Assembly: GCA_946414825.1 (NCBI GenBank)
Contig: CAMKQB010000004.1
Coordinates: 1 to 49,777, forward strand
Direction of reading: 5' to 3'
Source: an uncultured Lachnospiraceae bacterium
GTDB lineage: Bacteria > Bacillota > Clostridia > Lachnospirales > Lachnospiraceae
Length of the DNA stretch: 49,777 bases
Made by a program: the position numbers and the translations under genes. The notes under the pieces were generated by a model, which saw nothing but the letters and a program-made list of their open reading frames with translations, searched no databases and was not told where the DNA came from. Every line of letters starts with the position of its first letter. The first letter of the stretch is position 1. Shown here piece by piece: positions 8,672 through 17,072 of the stretch.

Positions 8672-11008
8672 ATGGGTGATAGATTACGAAAAATAGTTTC
8701 CATTATCCTTGTTTGCTTTTTAGCCGTGAACCTAATTAACGTTCCAGCGTTTGCAAAAGGAAATATTTTTTCGGATTTAGATAATGAAATCGAAGGAGTA
8801 AATCCAGACGGCGATTCAACTGATGAAGAAACAGTTGAAGGAGATGAAACGGTTGCTGGCGAAGAAGTTATTCAAGGTGAAAATACTAATAATGGAAATA
8901 AAGTTGAAGAAAATGAAGATGACAAAAATGTCATAGATGAAAATTCTACTATTGAAAATGATGAAACTAATGAAGCCAATGGTGCGGATGATATTATTAC
9001 TGAAGATACTTCGTTAGATAATAATTCCCGTACTTTTTTGGGAGATGAACCAGAAGAAGAAATGGGTCTTTATTATGCTGTCTGTGTTGAGGGCTTAGAT
9101 GAAGGAGATTCCTTCTATGTAGAATATTCATATGATGGTACAAACTGGATATATGCTAAAAGTGATGAAGAAACAGGTGAAAAGACAGTATTCGAAATCA
9201 CAACAAATCCTGAAAACGGCGAATTAAGTAATGAATTTTGGTTTGAACTAAGGGATATACCAGAAGGTTTCGCGGAAGAAAATATAGTTTACTTTAGAGT
9301 TACAAGTGAGACTGCTGAACCTCCTATGGCATTTATTACTTGTAGTTTGTTTGATTGGAATAATGAAACAGAAGAATTAGATGAAATATTCCCTTCTGAA
9401 GTAAATTGTAGACCAGATGGAGATGAAAATGGAATATATATGACAGTTGAGGTTCCTTTTTCTCATGTTTTACTAGATTTAAATATTCATTATAGACGTC
9501 TGATTATTAGTGCGTCTTTTGTTGATGCTGGTAATAGAGGCATCCTAGATGAAACAAATCGGTATATATATGCGTATGAAACAACTAGTGAAGAAGATAC
9601 TATAGCTAGACTCGCTGAAGAGCTTTATAACAGATTTATAGAAGTGCCAATGTTTGGTGAATTTGGTATAAGAGATGATGATCCAATTAATGGAATGGAT
9701 AATCTATATAATCGTATATCACCAATAGGTGATTCTTATTCAATTGATGCTGAAGATGCTGGAGGAAATCCTATACAGATCCCTGCTCATGATTATGAAA
9801 TATATTGGGGTAATGATGAGGAAACTGGTGAGCCACTGACACAAATAGTACCTGTTTATACTCTTCCTGATTCTCAAGATATTCTTGTCTGCGTTGATTT
9901 TGATGAGTCCGAAGGTCGAGGAAATACGTTTTATATAAGAAATGATGATGATAGAATTACCTTCACAGATGATCCTGAGAATCCAACAAGTGCAGCAGTT
10001 ATTTATTATAATTTTAATGATTATAAGACAATAGTAGCTGGTGGAAACGGAAGAGGCATATATGATCTTAATACAGAAGGCTTATATTCATTTGAATGTA
10101 TAGGAAACTTTGTTAATATTGATCTAATTACTACAACTATCAGAGTTATGAAACCGTCTGGAACCTATGTCGTAATTAAGGGCGAAGGTGAAGATAAAAA
10201 ATTTGGTAATATTGGTAATAACGGTTTTGCTACAGATGTAATTTGGGCGACGGGTGGTGAATCAACAGCAAATGTATATATTGGTTACCCAACTATTTAT
10301 CTTGAAACCTTAGGTGGCGAAGTTACCGGAGTGAGTGTTAAATCAATTAAATCTGTAAAGCTTATGGATGATAATTACCGTGATGGTGTTAGTATTGATG
10401 CTTCAGACCTAGATAAGATTAAATTTACTTTTGCAGCAAATTTCTATGACTCAATTCCAATTCTTATAACATATTCGGATGGGTCAGAACAGAAATTAAC
10501 AATTCAAAGAATTGGCCTTGTTATACAGTACCAGTATCTAGGTGGAAATCCTAATGAAGATGAAGGAGATATAACCGGAGAACTTAGACAAGATTATAGA
10601 GATGATATTGTTACCCAGTATAATTATAACTATTTTGCTGGTCAGCAAATAATTATAACTGCTAGTTATTATCATCCTTCTACTGATAATACAGCAAGTG
10701 GAGGAGATGATGTTTCATTATTCCTAACCTATGATAGTGGCAAAACTGAAGTTCTTGAGAAAACCGCTTATTTTTCAGCAAATGGAGATGGTGTTGCTTG
10801 TACTATGTTTATTATAGGCTTCGCTTCAGCTAAAACTTTTGATGGAAATGTTTGGATAGGTAATATAACAGAACAGACCTACAAGGATGGAGGCTTCTCG
10901 GCAACTGTTGTAAATAGTGGATATGATAGTAAGACAAGTTATAGTGGTACTCAGACAGGTTCCGGTGCAGGAGTCTACTGGAATGGCGTTATAAAATGGT
11001 TTGATTAA
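8672..11008 (+). CDS. Large secreted acidic protein of unknown function
   Basis: I do not recognise a family. The 778-aa product has a clear Sec signal peptide (MGDRLRKIVSIILVCFLAVNL, cleavage probably after AFA near residue 28). A strongly acidic Asp/Glu/Asn/Thr-rich linker runs to about residue 125, and the remaining ~650 residues look like beta-rich extracellular domains rich in Asp, Tyr, Gly and Thr. No LPXTG-type anchor, SLH domain or C-terminal membrane helix is visible; it ends in YWNGVIKWFD, so it is released or held by a partner. The next gene, 21 bases downstream, encodes a small wall-anchored protein. Another ATG at 8665, in a different frame, is closer to the AGGAGG and would give a four-residue peptide. 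Confidence 0.72.
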   Translation: MGDRLRKIVSIILVCFLAVNLINVPAFAKGNIFSDLDNEIEGVNPDGDSTDEETVEGDETVAGEEVIQGENTNNGNKVEENEDDKNVIDENSTIENDETNEANGADDIITEDTSLDNNSRTFLGDEPEEEMGLYYAVCVEGLDEGDSFYVEYSYDGTNWIYAKSDEETGEKTVFEITTNPENGELSNEFWFELRDIPEGFAEENIVYFRVTSETAEPPMAFITCSLFDWNNETEELDEIFPSEVNCRPDGDENGIYMTVEVPFSHVLLDLNIHYRRLIISASFVDAGNRGILDETNRYIYAYETTSEEDTIARLAEELYNRFIEVPMFGEFGIRDDDPINGMDNLYNRISPIGDSYSIDAEDAGGNPIQIPAHDYEIYWGNDEETGEPLTQIVPVYTLPDSQDILVCVDFDESEGRGNTFYIRNDDDRITFTDDPENPTSAAVIYYNFNDYKTIVAGGNGRGIYDLNTEGLYSFECIGNFVNIDLITTTIRVMKPSGTYVVIKGEGEDKKFGNIGNNGFATDVIWATGGESTANVYIGYPTIYLETLGGEVTGVSVKSIKSVKLMDDNYRDGVSIDASDLDKIKFTFAANFYDSIPILITYSDGSEQKLTIQRIGLVIQYQYLGGNPNEDEGDITGELRQDYRDDIVTQYNYNYFAGQQIIITASYYHPSTDNTASGGDDVSLFLTYDSGKTEVLEKTAYFSANGDGVACTMFIIGFASAKTFDGNVWIGNITEQTYKDGGFSATVVNSGYDSKTSYSGTQTGSGAGVYWNGVIKWFD

Positions 11009-11029
11009 TGGAGAAGGGAGGCAAATATA

Positions 11030-11605
11030 ATGAATAAACTTAGATTAAGAACTAATTCAATTATATATATATTAGCAATAATTTTAGTTGCCGTACTTTT
11101 TCCAACTGATCCTGTATATGCACTCAATAAAACGGTGACAATATCGGAAGTATCTCCATCAACTTCAGAAGTTAAGGTTAATGGAACAACTGAAGCGGAT
11201 GCTGTAATGATACAACTTAGAAATGCATCTGGTGACGATATAATTGCTATGAAATCATTTCCAGTAGTAGATAATGCTTTCGAAGGAAGCATAACAGATA
11301 TAACTCTTTCTGAAGGAATTGAGTATACAGTTTATGTAGCTGATTATGAAGGCGGAGATTTCGCAACAGAATCTTTTATTTTAGAGTCTGAAGAGGAGGT
11401 TACGACAGAAGCAACGACAGAAGCAACTACTCAGGCAACAACAGAAGCTACAGCAGAAGTTAAAGATACCAAAACTGTTAAGGCTGCTAAAACAGGTGAT
11501 AATGCGCTTGTTGCTTTTATGTTTATGACTATGATTGTTTCTGGTTTAGGGATATTTTTAATTATTAGAAAAGTACGTGTGTTGAAGAAGTTAAAAAGCA
11601 GATAG
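11030..11605 (+). CDS. Small surface protein with signal peptide, Thr-rich stalk and sortase-type anchor
   Basis: The 191-aa product has a signal peptide (hydrophobic residues 10-28, ending near VYA). One beta-sandwich-like domain of ~95 residues follows (TVTISEVSPSTSEVKVNGTT onward), then a stalk of ATTEATTQATTEA repeats near residues 124-142. The C-terminus is a sorting-signal look-alike: AKTGDN, a hydrophobic helix and the basic tail RKVRVLKKLKSR. The KTGD variant of LPXTG is common in Lachnospiraceae surface proteins. GGGAGG precedes the ATG. It is co-directional with the larger secreted protein and may anchor it; that link is inference. Confidence 0.72.
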   Translation: MNKLRLRTNSIIYILAIILVAVLFPTDPVYALNKTVTISEVSPSTSEVKVNGTTEADAVMIQLRNASGDDIIAMKSFPVVDNAFEGSITDITLSEGIEYTVYVADYEGGDFATESFILESEEEVTTEATTEATTQATTEATAEVKDTKTVKAAKTGDNALVAFMFMTMIVSGLGIFLIIRKVRVLKKLKSR

Positions 11606-11611
11606 GTTAAT

Positions 11612-11631
11612 TATTTCTAAGTATTTCTAAG
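11612..11631 (+). repeat. Tandem 10-bp direct repeat
   Basis: TATTTCTAAG is repeated twice head to tail (11612-11621 and 11622-11631), followed by a third partial copy TATTT. It lies just after the surface-protein gene and upstream of the promoter-like motif of the kinase-like gene. The 10-base period could present two protein-binding sites on one face, or it may be simple slippage. Confidence 0.4.
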
Positions 11632-11643
11632 TATTTGATTTTA

Positions 11644-11672
11644 TGTTGCGCATTTGTTGCCATTGCTATGAT
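11644..11672 (+). promoter_or_regulatory. Promoter-like motif shared with the second kinase-like locus
   Basis: TGTTGCGC (11644-11651), then 14 bases, then CTATGATA (11666-11673). The same two words at the same spacing occur on the minus strand at 35135-35106, upstream of the GNAT and 1273-aa kinase-like genes. As -35 and -10 elements they would be TTGCGC and TATGAT with a 15-base spacer, shorter than the usual 17. Confidence 0.5.
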
Positions 11673-11680
11673 AGTATATT

Positions 11681-11727
11681 TATTAGTTGATATGCTAAGT
11701 ATTTTTATATATCTAAATCAACTAATA
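11681..11727. promoter_or_regulatory. Inverted repeat in the leader of the split kinase-like gene
   Basis: TATTAGTTGAT (11681-11691) and ATCAACTAATA (11717-11727) are perfect 11-bp inverted arms around a 25-base loop, directly before the ribosome site of the gene at 11752. It could be an operator downstream of the promoter-like motif, a leader hairpin or a weak terminator for the upstream gene pair; the long loop and short T run argue against a good terminator. Confidence 0.4.
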
Positions 11728-11751
11728 TTTTATAGATTATAGGAAAAAGCT

Positions 11752-13707
11752 ATGGCATCGAATATTTTATATCAATCAAATAATAAACAGGAAGAATTAG
11801 AGAAGCGAGGGGATGATATTAAAAATATCATTCAAGCCTCATTCTTTGATATGAAAAGCATTTCGAACAAGGAATCCCTTGTGTCCGAGATGCTTTTTAA
11901 TATGTTTGTATCAAATACAGGAAAGGTTCTAAATGAAAAAAGAAAGAAACGAGCTAAAGAGCGCGTAGAAAAGTGTTTCAAAAATAATGGATGCGAACCT
12001 CGGGAAAATAAAACCGTAGATTCACTTATCAGTGATGCTTTAACTAATGAAGAAGATCATCGTTTTGAAGACTTTGATGTTATTCTTTCCGGCGAAAATG
12101 GTGAGGATGAGCTTCGTCTTCTATATCTGAATGAGATAAAAAAGAGTGAAGTATTTCAACAGATAATGAAGGCCACCAATCAACAGGAACTGGAAGCCGC
12201 TATTAATAATGCCAAGGAAGAGTCAAAGAAGGGTATTACTTCCTTTAAAGCAGTAACTCTGCCAAATGTAGCCGAGCCTTATAATGTAAAGGCGCACAGC
12301 AAGTATGTAAAAAGACAGCATAGTTTAAACTATAGTTTGAATATATATCTGCTTGAAAATGATTGGAAAGAGGATAAGGAAGCATATATATTAAGGGATT
12401 TTAATCCTCAAACTCTCAAGAAAAATGCTGAAGTTATAAAAGAGCTTAAAAACTCATTAAATAATGAATCTTATAGTAAACTTAATGGAAAATTCGCTGA
12501 ATTAAAGAAAGGTCTTGCTGAGCTGAGTGATATGGCTACTAAGTATGCCTCTCAGGGAAGACCTCTTAGTATGCATGAATCTACAGAATATAAGAAAAAG
12601 GTATTACAGGTTTCGGACCTTGCTGATGACTATCTTGATAGTCCAGATCAGTTTAATGTCTCTGCTGATAAAAGCCATCTAAGTGCTATATTAAATGTTA
12701 AGAAGATCCTTGCTTTTAATATTAATGATCATGGTAAGCTTGCTGTTCAGGGATTACTTGATGAAAAGACTATAAATGCTATTGCTGAAAAGCTTAAGAA
12801 TAAAAGACTTCATAAAAGACAGCAGGAGTATAGAGGTTTAAGTGATAAAATAGAAATTGTCGAGGATGATCCGTTTCAGGAAGAAAAGGAAAATGTCCTG
12901 AAACAGGTTAAAATTCTAAATGACAAGCTGGCAGTTCTTAGTCCATACGATGAGAATGGAAAGGTTAAAAATGAGGAGACCTTAACCCGTAAGCTTAGTA
13001 TGGAGGATATTGATGAACTGATAAAGTTGTATCAGAATTCTTTAAATGAAATGCATAAGCTTACAACTGCTATCAATGAAGATATTGATGAAACGGAAGA
13101 ACGTATTCGAATTAGTCAGAATACTTATTTAGCTGCGTCTATGATGAATGAAGTCAAGGTTAATAATGCTGCTGTTGCAACCTATGACAATATAGCCAGA
13201 ACTATGAGTAAAGATCTTCAGGCGCTTATGAAGGCAAGAAAAAGAGGCAAAGAGGTGTCTCTGGATACTATTTTTGAGAATTCCAGAGTTAATTCTCAAT
13301 ATAAGGTGGCAGGAGAGGTTCAGCCATCCAGTAAGGGTGCTCAAAATGAAAGGATTCCTCTTACTATTGTTGGAAACGATGGTCAGCCTCTGAAGGGATA
13401 TTTTACTCCTGATAGCAAAATAAAAGTTGGTACAGGTAACATTGTAAATGTTATCAACCAAGCAAAGAGAAAGTATGGCAGTAGTGCTAATCATCTGACT
13501 TATGAAAATATAATGTCTTTATATTCTAAGTTTGTATTGAAAAATGACGCTGCAGTGAGATATTTACTGGCTGTGCCAGAGAAATTATCCATGATAGGTT
13601 ATAACGGAGCTGTTGCTATTCTTTCTAAGAATATGGGAAGCTCTATTAAGCCATTTATAAATACTCCTGCTGAATATGTTTATAGATGTAGCTGGAAAAG
13701 CTTTTAG
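11752..13707 (+). CDS. N-terminal half of a split giant kinase-like protein
   Basis: The 651-aa product has no signal peptide or membrane segment. It is mostly charged and helical (long Lys/Glu-rich stretches, residues 1-500). Near residues 541-558 it enters a kinase N-lobe-like strand pair, IPLTIVGNDGQPLKGYFT, which corresponds by position and pattern to VYRLKLKGEDQNFYYLKEN of the intact 1273-aa protein encoded at 30651-34472. It stops at 13707 while the frame starting at 13676 carries on the rest of the domain. The two halves together span ~1296 codons, close to 1273. The start has AGGAAAA upstream. Function unknown; I infer a broken or split kinase-like enzyme. Confidence 0.75.
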   Translation: MASNILYQSNNKQEELEKRGDDIKNIIQASFFDMKSISNKESLVSEMLFNMFVSNTGKVLNEKRKKRAKERVEKCFKNNGCEPRENKTVDSLISDALTNEEDHRFEDFDVILSGENGEDELRLLYLNEIKKSEVFQQIMKATNQQELEAAINNAKEESKKGITSFKAVTLPNVAEPYNVKAHSKYVKRQHSLNYSLNIYLLENDWKEDKEAYILRDFNPQTLKKNAEVIKELKNSLNNESYSKLNGKFAELKKGLAELSDMATKYASQGRPLSMHESTEYKKKVLQVSDLADDYLDSPDQFNVSADKSHLSAILNVKKILAFNINDHGKLAVQGLLDEKTINAIAEKLKNKRLHKRQQEYRGLSDKIEIVEDDPFQEEKENVLKQVKILNDKLAVLSPYDENGKVKNEETLTRKLSMEDIDELIKLYQNSLNEMHKLTTAINEDIDETEERIRISQNTYLAASMMNEVKVNNAAVATYDNIARTMSKDLQALMKARKRGKEVSLDTIFENSRVNSQYKVAGEVQPSSKGAQNERIPLTIVGNDGQPLKGYFTPDSKIKVGTGNIVNVINQAKRKYGSSANHLTYENIMSLYSKFVLKNDAAVRYLLAVPEKLSMIGYNGAVAILSKNMGSSIKPFINTPAEYVYRCSWKSF

Positions 13708-15640
13708 AATGAAGAATCAGCTGAATATTACATCAGGTATCGGTATAAATGACAAGGCCAGAGTTAATAGAAGAAATGCGGCTATGAGCAAGATAGCTGA
13801 ACTTCTTGGATGTGATGACACCGTAGCTTATTCTGAAAATATCAGGATTAAGATAAATGGCCGTTATGTCAAGGGAACATTTATGAAGGAAGCTCTGGGG
13901 GAGGATATAAATAAGGTTGATAAAAACTGCAAAATGCTTCGTTCTTCTATTAAAGGAGGCATGTATTTAGGTCTTAAGAAGCAGATAGCTTCACTTCAGA
14001 TAGTAGATTATCTGGCGGGTAATCCTGATAGACATGGTGGAAATATGCTATATCAGTTTGAAGATGATATAAATGGTACGAGCTACATGAAGAGCTTTAC
14101 TGGTATAGATAATGACTCGATGGGTGGCGCTAATGATTATGATAATATTAAAATGAGCGCAGTTAAGCTGGAGAATATGAAGGTTATACCAGAGGATGTA
14201 GCTAATAGAATAATGAATCTGGATGCTGAAACATTAAAGCAGATGCTATATGGTTTTGATATGACCACGAGAGAGATAAATAATGTGGTTTCTCGCCTTA
14301 CAAGATTGCAGGACAAGATAAAAACCGATAAGAAACAATATGAAAAGGGTTATACTGAAGGATATATTATCCCCAAAACTATAAAGACTGTTAGTGATAA
14401 AGAACTGGAAGAATTGCCATATGAAGAACTGACTACAAAAGCTAAGGATAAGCAGAATTTGAATCTCTTTGATAGAGTTGGAAATGTATTTAAAGCATCT
14501 AAAAATGTAGATATGTATTCTGATTATACTACGCATAAATATTGTAAAGCTGTATATAATTATACAGTAAATAGTGTTGAAGCTATGAGTTCACTTATTG
14601 CAAGTCTAAATAAAGATACCAGTTTTGGTCATAGTTCCGGCGCCTATGATGCTATGCATGCCGCCATGAAGAATTTAAATGCGAAGATGTGTGGTTTTAC
14701 AGGTCCGATATATGGAAATCGTGAATTAACTCAGAATGGTCATGCTCCGTCACTTATGGAGCTTCGCGAACAGATAAGACAGACCCTCAGTAAGGTTAAT
14801 GATTATATATATTATAAGAATAACAAGAAGTCTGGTGAAGAGTGGAGAGATATTGAGGGACCTCATGAAATGTCCACAACTGAGAAGCGATACCATGATG
14901 CTATCAAGTGTCGTGAGTTTCTGACACATCAACTGGAAAAGTTTGATGAATTGCAGCAGAGTCTGGATGAATATAATGAAATGAATAGAAACTATGATAA
15001 GCAAAGCGAAGATGCTAATAGAATTGAAGTAAATGCACTTAATGATGAAGAGTATCTAACTTATCTGAGTAAACATGAGGAAAAGATATATAAGAATCAT
15101 ATCAGCAGAACTCTTTATGACATAAAAAAAGCATATGATGATATGCAGAAGAGTAATGTTAAATTTAAAGCTTATTATACTATGAAGTATGAGATGCTTC
15201 TGGGATACGGTATAAATGCTATCAAACCTGAAGATCAGCAGTCTATAAAGCAGGAACTGGAAGATTATACTAAAACCAAGATTACGCTTAGCAATGAAGA
15301 AATGCATAAAAGAGCTGTGGCATGCGACATCATAATTACCAAGGCCGGACTAAATGATAAGGTGAATGCTGCCAAGAATTCTCCTATGAAGAAGCTGGAT
15401 GCAAATACTAAGGAATTATATGAGACTTTGAAGGACGTTGAGGTTGTTCCTATGGATACAGCACTCAACAGACTATTAAATAATAATTCGTTTAACAGTT
15501 TCTATAATAAAAATCAAAACTTGATGAAAATAAAAGATCCATATAAGGTTCCGGGGGTAGCAAGTCCAACTGACGCTCAAATGAAAAAAATGGCAAAGGC
15601 ACTAAATCAGGAAATGAATCCTGTAAATCTTGCAAAGTAG
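13676..15640 (+). CDS. C-terminal half of a split giant kinase-like protein (catalytic motifs)
   Basis: The frame is shifted +1 relative to the upstream half. Numbered from 13676, it has a helix-strand block [17 protein letters not shown] and [11 protein letters not shown] (residues 37-76), catalytic-loop-like [11 protein letters not shown] (115-125, DRHGGN 118-123) and metal-binding-like GIDNDS (143-148). This order is that of HipA and PI-kinase-like folds. The rest (~200-654) is helical and charged. No ribosome site precedes 13676. A better start may be the ATG at 13709, one base after the upstream stop (TAG-A-ATG), which would allow re-initiation. It may instead be a frameshift mutation or read error. 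The paralogue is at 30651-34472. Confidence 0.75.
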   Translation: MFIDVAGKAFRMKNQLNITSGIGINDKARVNRRNAAMSKIAELLGCDDTVAYSENIRIKINGRYVKGTFMKEALGEDINKVDKNCKMLRSSIKGGMYLGLKKQIASLQIVDYLAGNPDRHGGNMLYQFEDDINGTSYMKSFTGIDNDSMGGANDYDNIKMSAVKLENMKVIPEDVANRIMNLDAETLKQMLYGFDMTTREINNVVSRLTRLQDKIKTDKKQYEKGYTEGYIIPKTIKTVSDKELEELPYEELTTKAKDKQNLNLFDRVGNVFKASKNVDMYSDYTTHKYCKAVYNYTVNSVEAMSSLIASLNKDTSFGHSSGAYDAMHAAMKNLNAKMCGFTGPIYGNRELTQNGHAPSLMELREQIRQTLSKVNDYIYYKNNKKSGEEWRDIEGPHEMSTTEKRYHDAIKCREFLTHQLEKFDELQQSLDEYNEMNRNYDKQSEDANRIEVNALNDEEYLTYLSKHEEKIYKNHISRTLYDIKKAYDDMQKSNVKFKAYYTMKYEMLLGYGINAIKPEDQQSIKQELEDYTKTKITLSNEEMHKRAVACDIIITKAGLNDKVNAAKNSPMKKLDANTKELYETLKDVEVVPMDTALNRLLNNNSFNSFYNKNQNLMKIKDPYKVPGVASPTDAQMKKMAKALNQEMNPVNLAK

Positions 15641-15652
15641 CTATAAATTTAC

Positions 15653-15680
15653 TTGACAAGAATACTCTGTATGGTATAAT
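15653..15680 (+). promoter_or_regulatory. Strong promoter of rpsU
   Basis: Consensus TTGACA (15653-15658) and consensus TATAAT (15675-15680) with a 16-base spacer, plus TG one base before the -10 hexamer (extended -10). It starts 13 bases after the kinase-like gene ends and is suited to a ribosomal protein gene. Confidence 0.85.
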
Positions 15681-15756
15681 AATCAACGCGTGTGAAATAG
15701 CTAATTGTAATATACTAGCTAAAACGCAATTCCCAATATGGAGGGAGGGTAGTAGA

Positions 15757-15933
15757 ATGTCAAGCGTTGTTGTTAAAGAAAACGAAACACTGGATAGTGC
15801 TCTTCGTAGATTTAAGAGAAACTGTCAGAAGGCAGGAATTCAGCAGGAAATCCGTAAGAGAGAGCATTATGAGAAGCCATCAGTAAAGCGTAAGAAGAAG
15901 TCTGAGGCTGCTAGAAAGCGTAAATATAAGTAA
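15757..15933 (+). CDS. rpsU: 30S ribosomal protein S21
   Basis: This 58-aa protein is S21 of the small ribosomal subunit, which in many bacteria helps the 30S subunit find ribosome binding sites. The translation begins [20 protein letters not shown] and ends in a Lys/Arg-rich tail ([14 protein letters not shown] reading through the final residues), the standard S21 pattern and length. GGAGGGAGGG at 15740-15749 is a very strong ribosome site. It has its own consensus promoter and is followed by a hairpin before phoH. Confidence 0.97.
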   Translation: MSSVVVKENETLDSALRRFKRNCQKAGIQQEIRKREHYEKPSVKRKKKSEAARKRKYK

Positions 15934-15939
15934 TGTCTG

Positions 15940-15967
15940 CGCCACGTTCTTAGGAGCGTGGCGTTTT
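15940..15967 (+). terminator. Weak intrinsic terminator after rpsU
   Basis: A 10-bp stem (CGCCACGTTC with GAGCGTGGCG, one G-U pair) closed by the loop TTAG and followed by only four T. The short T tract suggests partial readthrough into phoH, whose start is 18 bases downstream; no separate phoH promoter fits in the gap. Confidence 0.75.
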
Positions 15968-15984
15968 GTATATGGAGAAGTTTT

Positions 15985-16971
15985 ATGGCAGTAGAAAAAA
16001 GAGAGGTTACAATTGACGATAGACTGATTCAAGTAGTTTTTGGTCAATTCGATAAAAATATAAGAAAAATTGAGAAGGCATTTAGCATCTCTTATGTTTA
16101 TCGTGGTGAGAAGCTGATGCTTGAAGGGGAAGCTGGTTTAGTTTCGAAGGCTGAGAGAGTTATCAGGGATTTGCTGGTCATTGCTAAAAATGGAAATGAA
16201 ATAACAGATCAAAATGTTGATTATTCGATCAGTCTTGTGAATGAAGGCTCCTCTGATAAGGCTAGCGATCTTGAGTCAGATAAGGATTTGATATGTCACA
16301 CATTAGCTGGTAGACCTATTAGACCTAAAACCTTTGGTCAAAAGAATTATGTAGAAGCAATAGACCAGAATATGATAATTTTCGGCTGTGGTCCTGCAGG
16401 TACAGGTAAGACATATCTTGCTATGGCTAAGGCTATAACAGCTTTTAAGAGAGGCGAGGTTGAAAGAATTATTTTAACCCGTCCTGCCATAGAAGCCGGA
16501 GAGAAGCTGGGTTTTCTTCCTGGAGACCTTCAGAGCAAGATAGATCCTTATCTTAGACCTTTGTATGATGCTCTGTATGAAATAATGGGCGCTGAAACCT
16601 TTCAGAAGAATATGGAGAAGGGACTCATTGAAGTGGCTCCTCTTGCCTATATGAGAGGTCGTACTCTTGATAATGCATTTATTGTTCTCGACGAGGCTCA
16701 GAACACAACGGAGTCTCAGATGAAAATGTTCCTGACTCGTATAGGCTTCGGAACTAAGGCTATTATAACAGGTGATCAATCTCAGAAGGATCTCGCGGTT
16801 GGAACCAGATCAGGTCTGGATGTGGCACTCAGAGTAGTTAGGAATATAGAAGGAATAGCTATTTGTAATCTTACAAGTAAGGATGTGGTAAGACATCCGC
16901 TTGTTCAAAAAATAGTTGAAGCATACGAAAAGTATGATAATTCTAAAACTAAACATAAAAATTCTAAATAA
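15985..16971 (+). CDS. phoH: PhoH-like ATPase (PhoH/YbeZ family)
   Basis: PhoH proteins are P-loop NTPases linked to RNA metabolism and usually encoded beside ybeY, as here. The 328-aa product has a small N-terminal KH/R3H-like RNA-binding region, Walker A GPAGTGKT at residues 136-143, Walker B FIVLDEAQNT near 230, and TRIGFGTKAIITGDQSQ beyond it. The ATG at 15985 follows GGAGAAG; an upstream in-frame GTG at 15958 lies inside the terminator stem and is rejected. The likely partner is YbeY in ribosomal RNA maturation or quality control. Confidence 0.93.
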   Translation: MAVEKREVTIDDRLIQVVFGQFDKNIRKIEKAFSISYVYRGEKLMLEGEAGLVSKAERVIRDLLVIAKNGNEITDQNVDYSISLVNEGSSDKASDLESDKDLICHTLAGRPIRPKTFGQKNYVEAIDQNMIIFGCGPAGTGKTYLAMAKAITAFKRGEVERIILTRPAIEAGEKLGFLPGDLQSKIDPYLRPLYDALYEIMGAETFQKNMEKGLIEVAPLAYMRGRTLDNAFIVLDEAQNTTESQMKMFLTRIGFGTKAIITGDQSQKDLAVGTRSGLDVALRVVRNIEGIAICNLTSKDVVRHPLVQKIVEAYEKYDNSKTKHKNSK

Positions 16972-16994
16972 AACTAGATATAGCTTCTGTAATT

Positions 16995-17023
16995 TTGACA
17001 CTAACAGTATATTGTGGTAAAAT
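16995..17023 (+). promoter_or_regulatory. Promoter of ybeY
   Basis: Consensus TTGACA (16995-17000), 17-base spacer, TAAAAT (17018-17023) with TG one base upstream as an extended -10. It would drive ybeY and the overlapping lipoprotein gene independently of phoH readthrough. Confidence 0.75.
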
Positions 17024-17072
17024 AGACGTCGATTTATGAAGCTAAATCTTGTTTTTTCGAAGGGGTATCATA

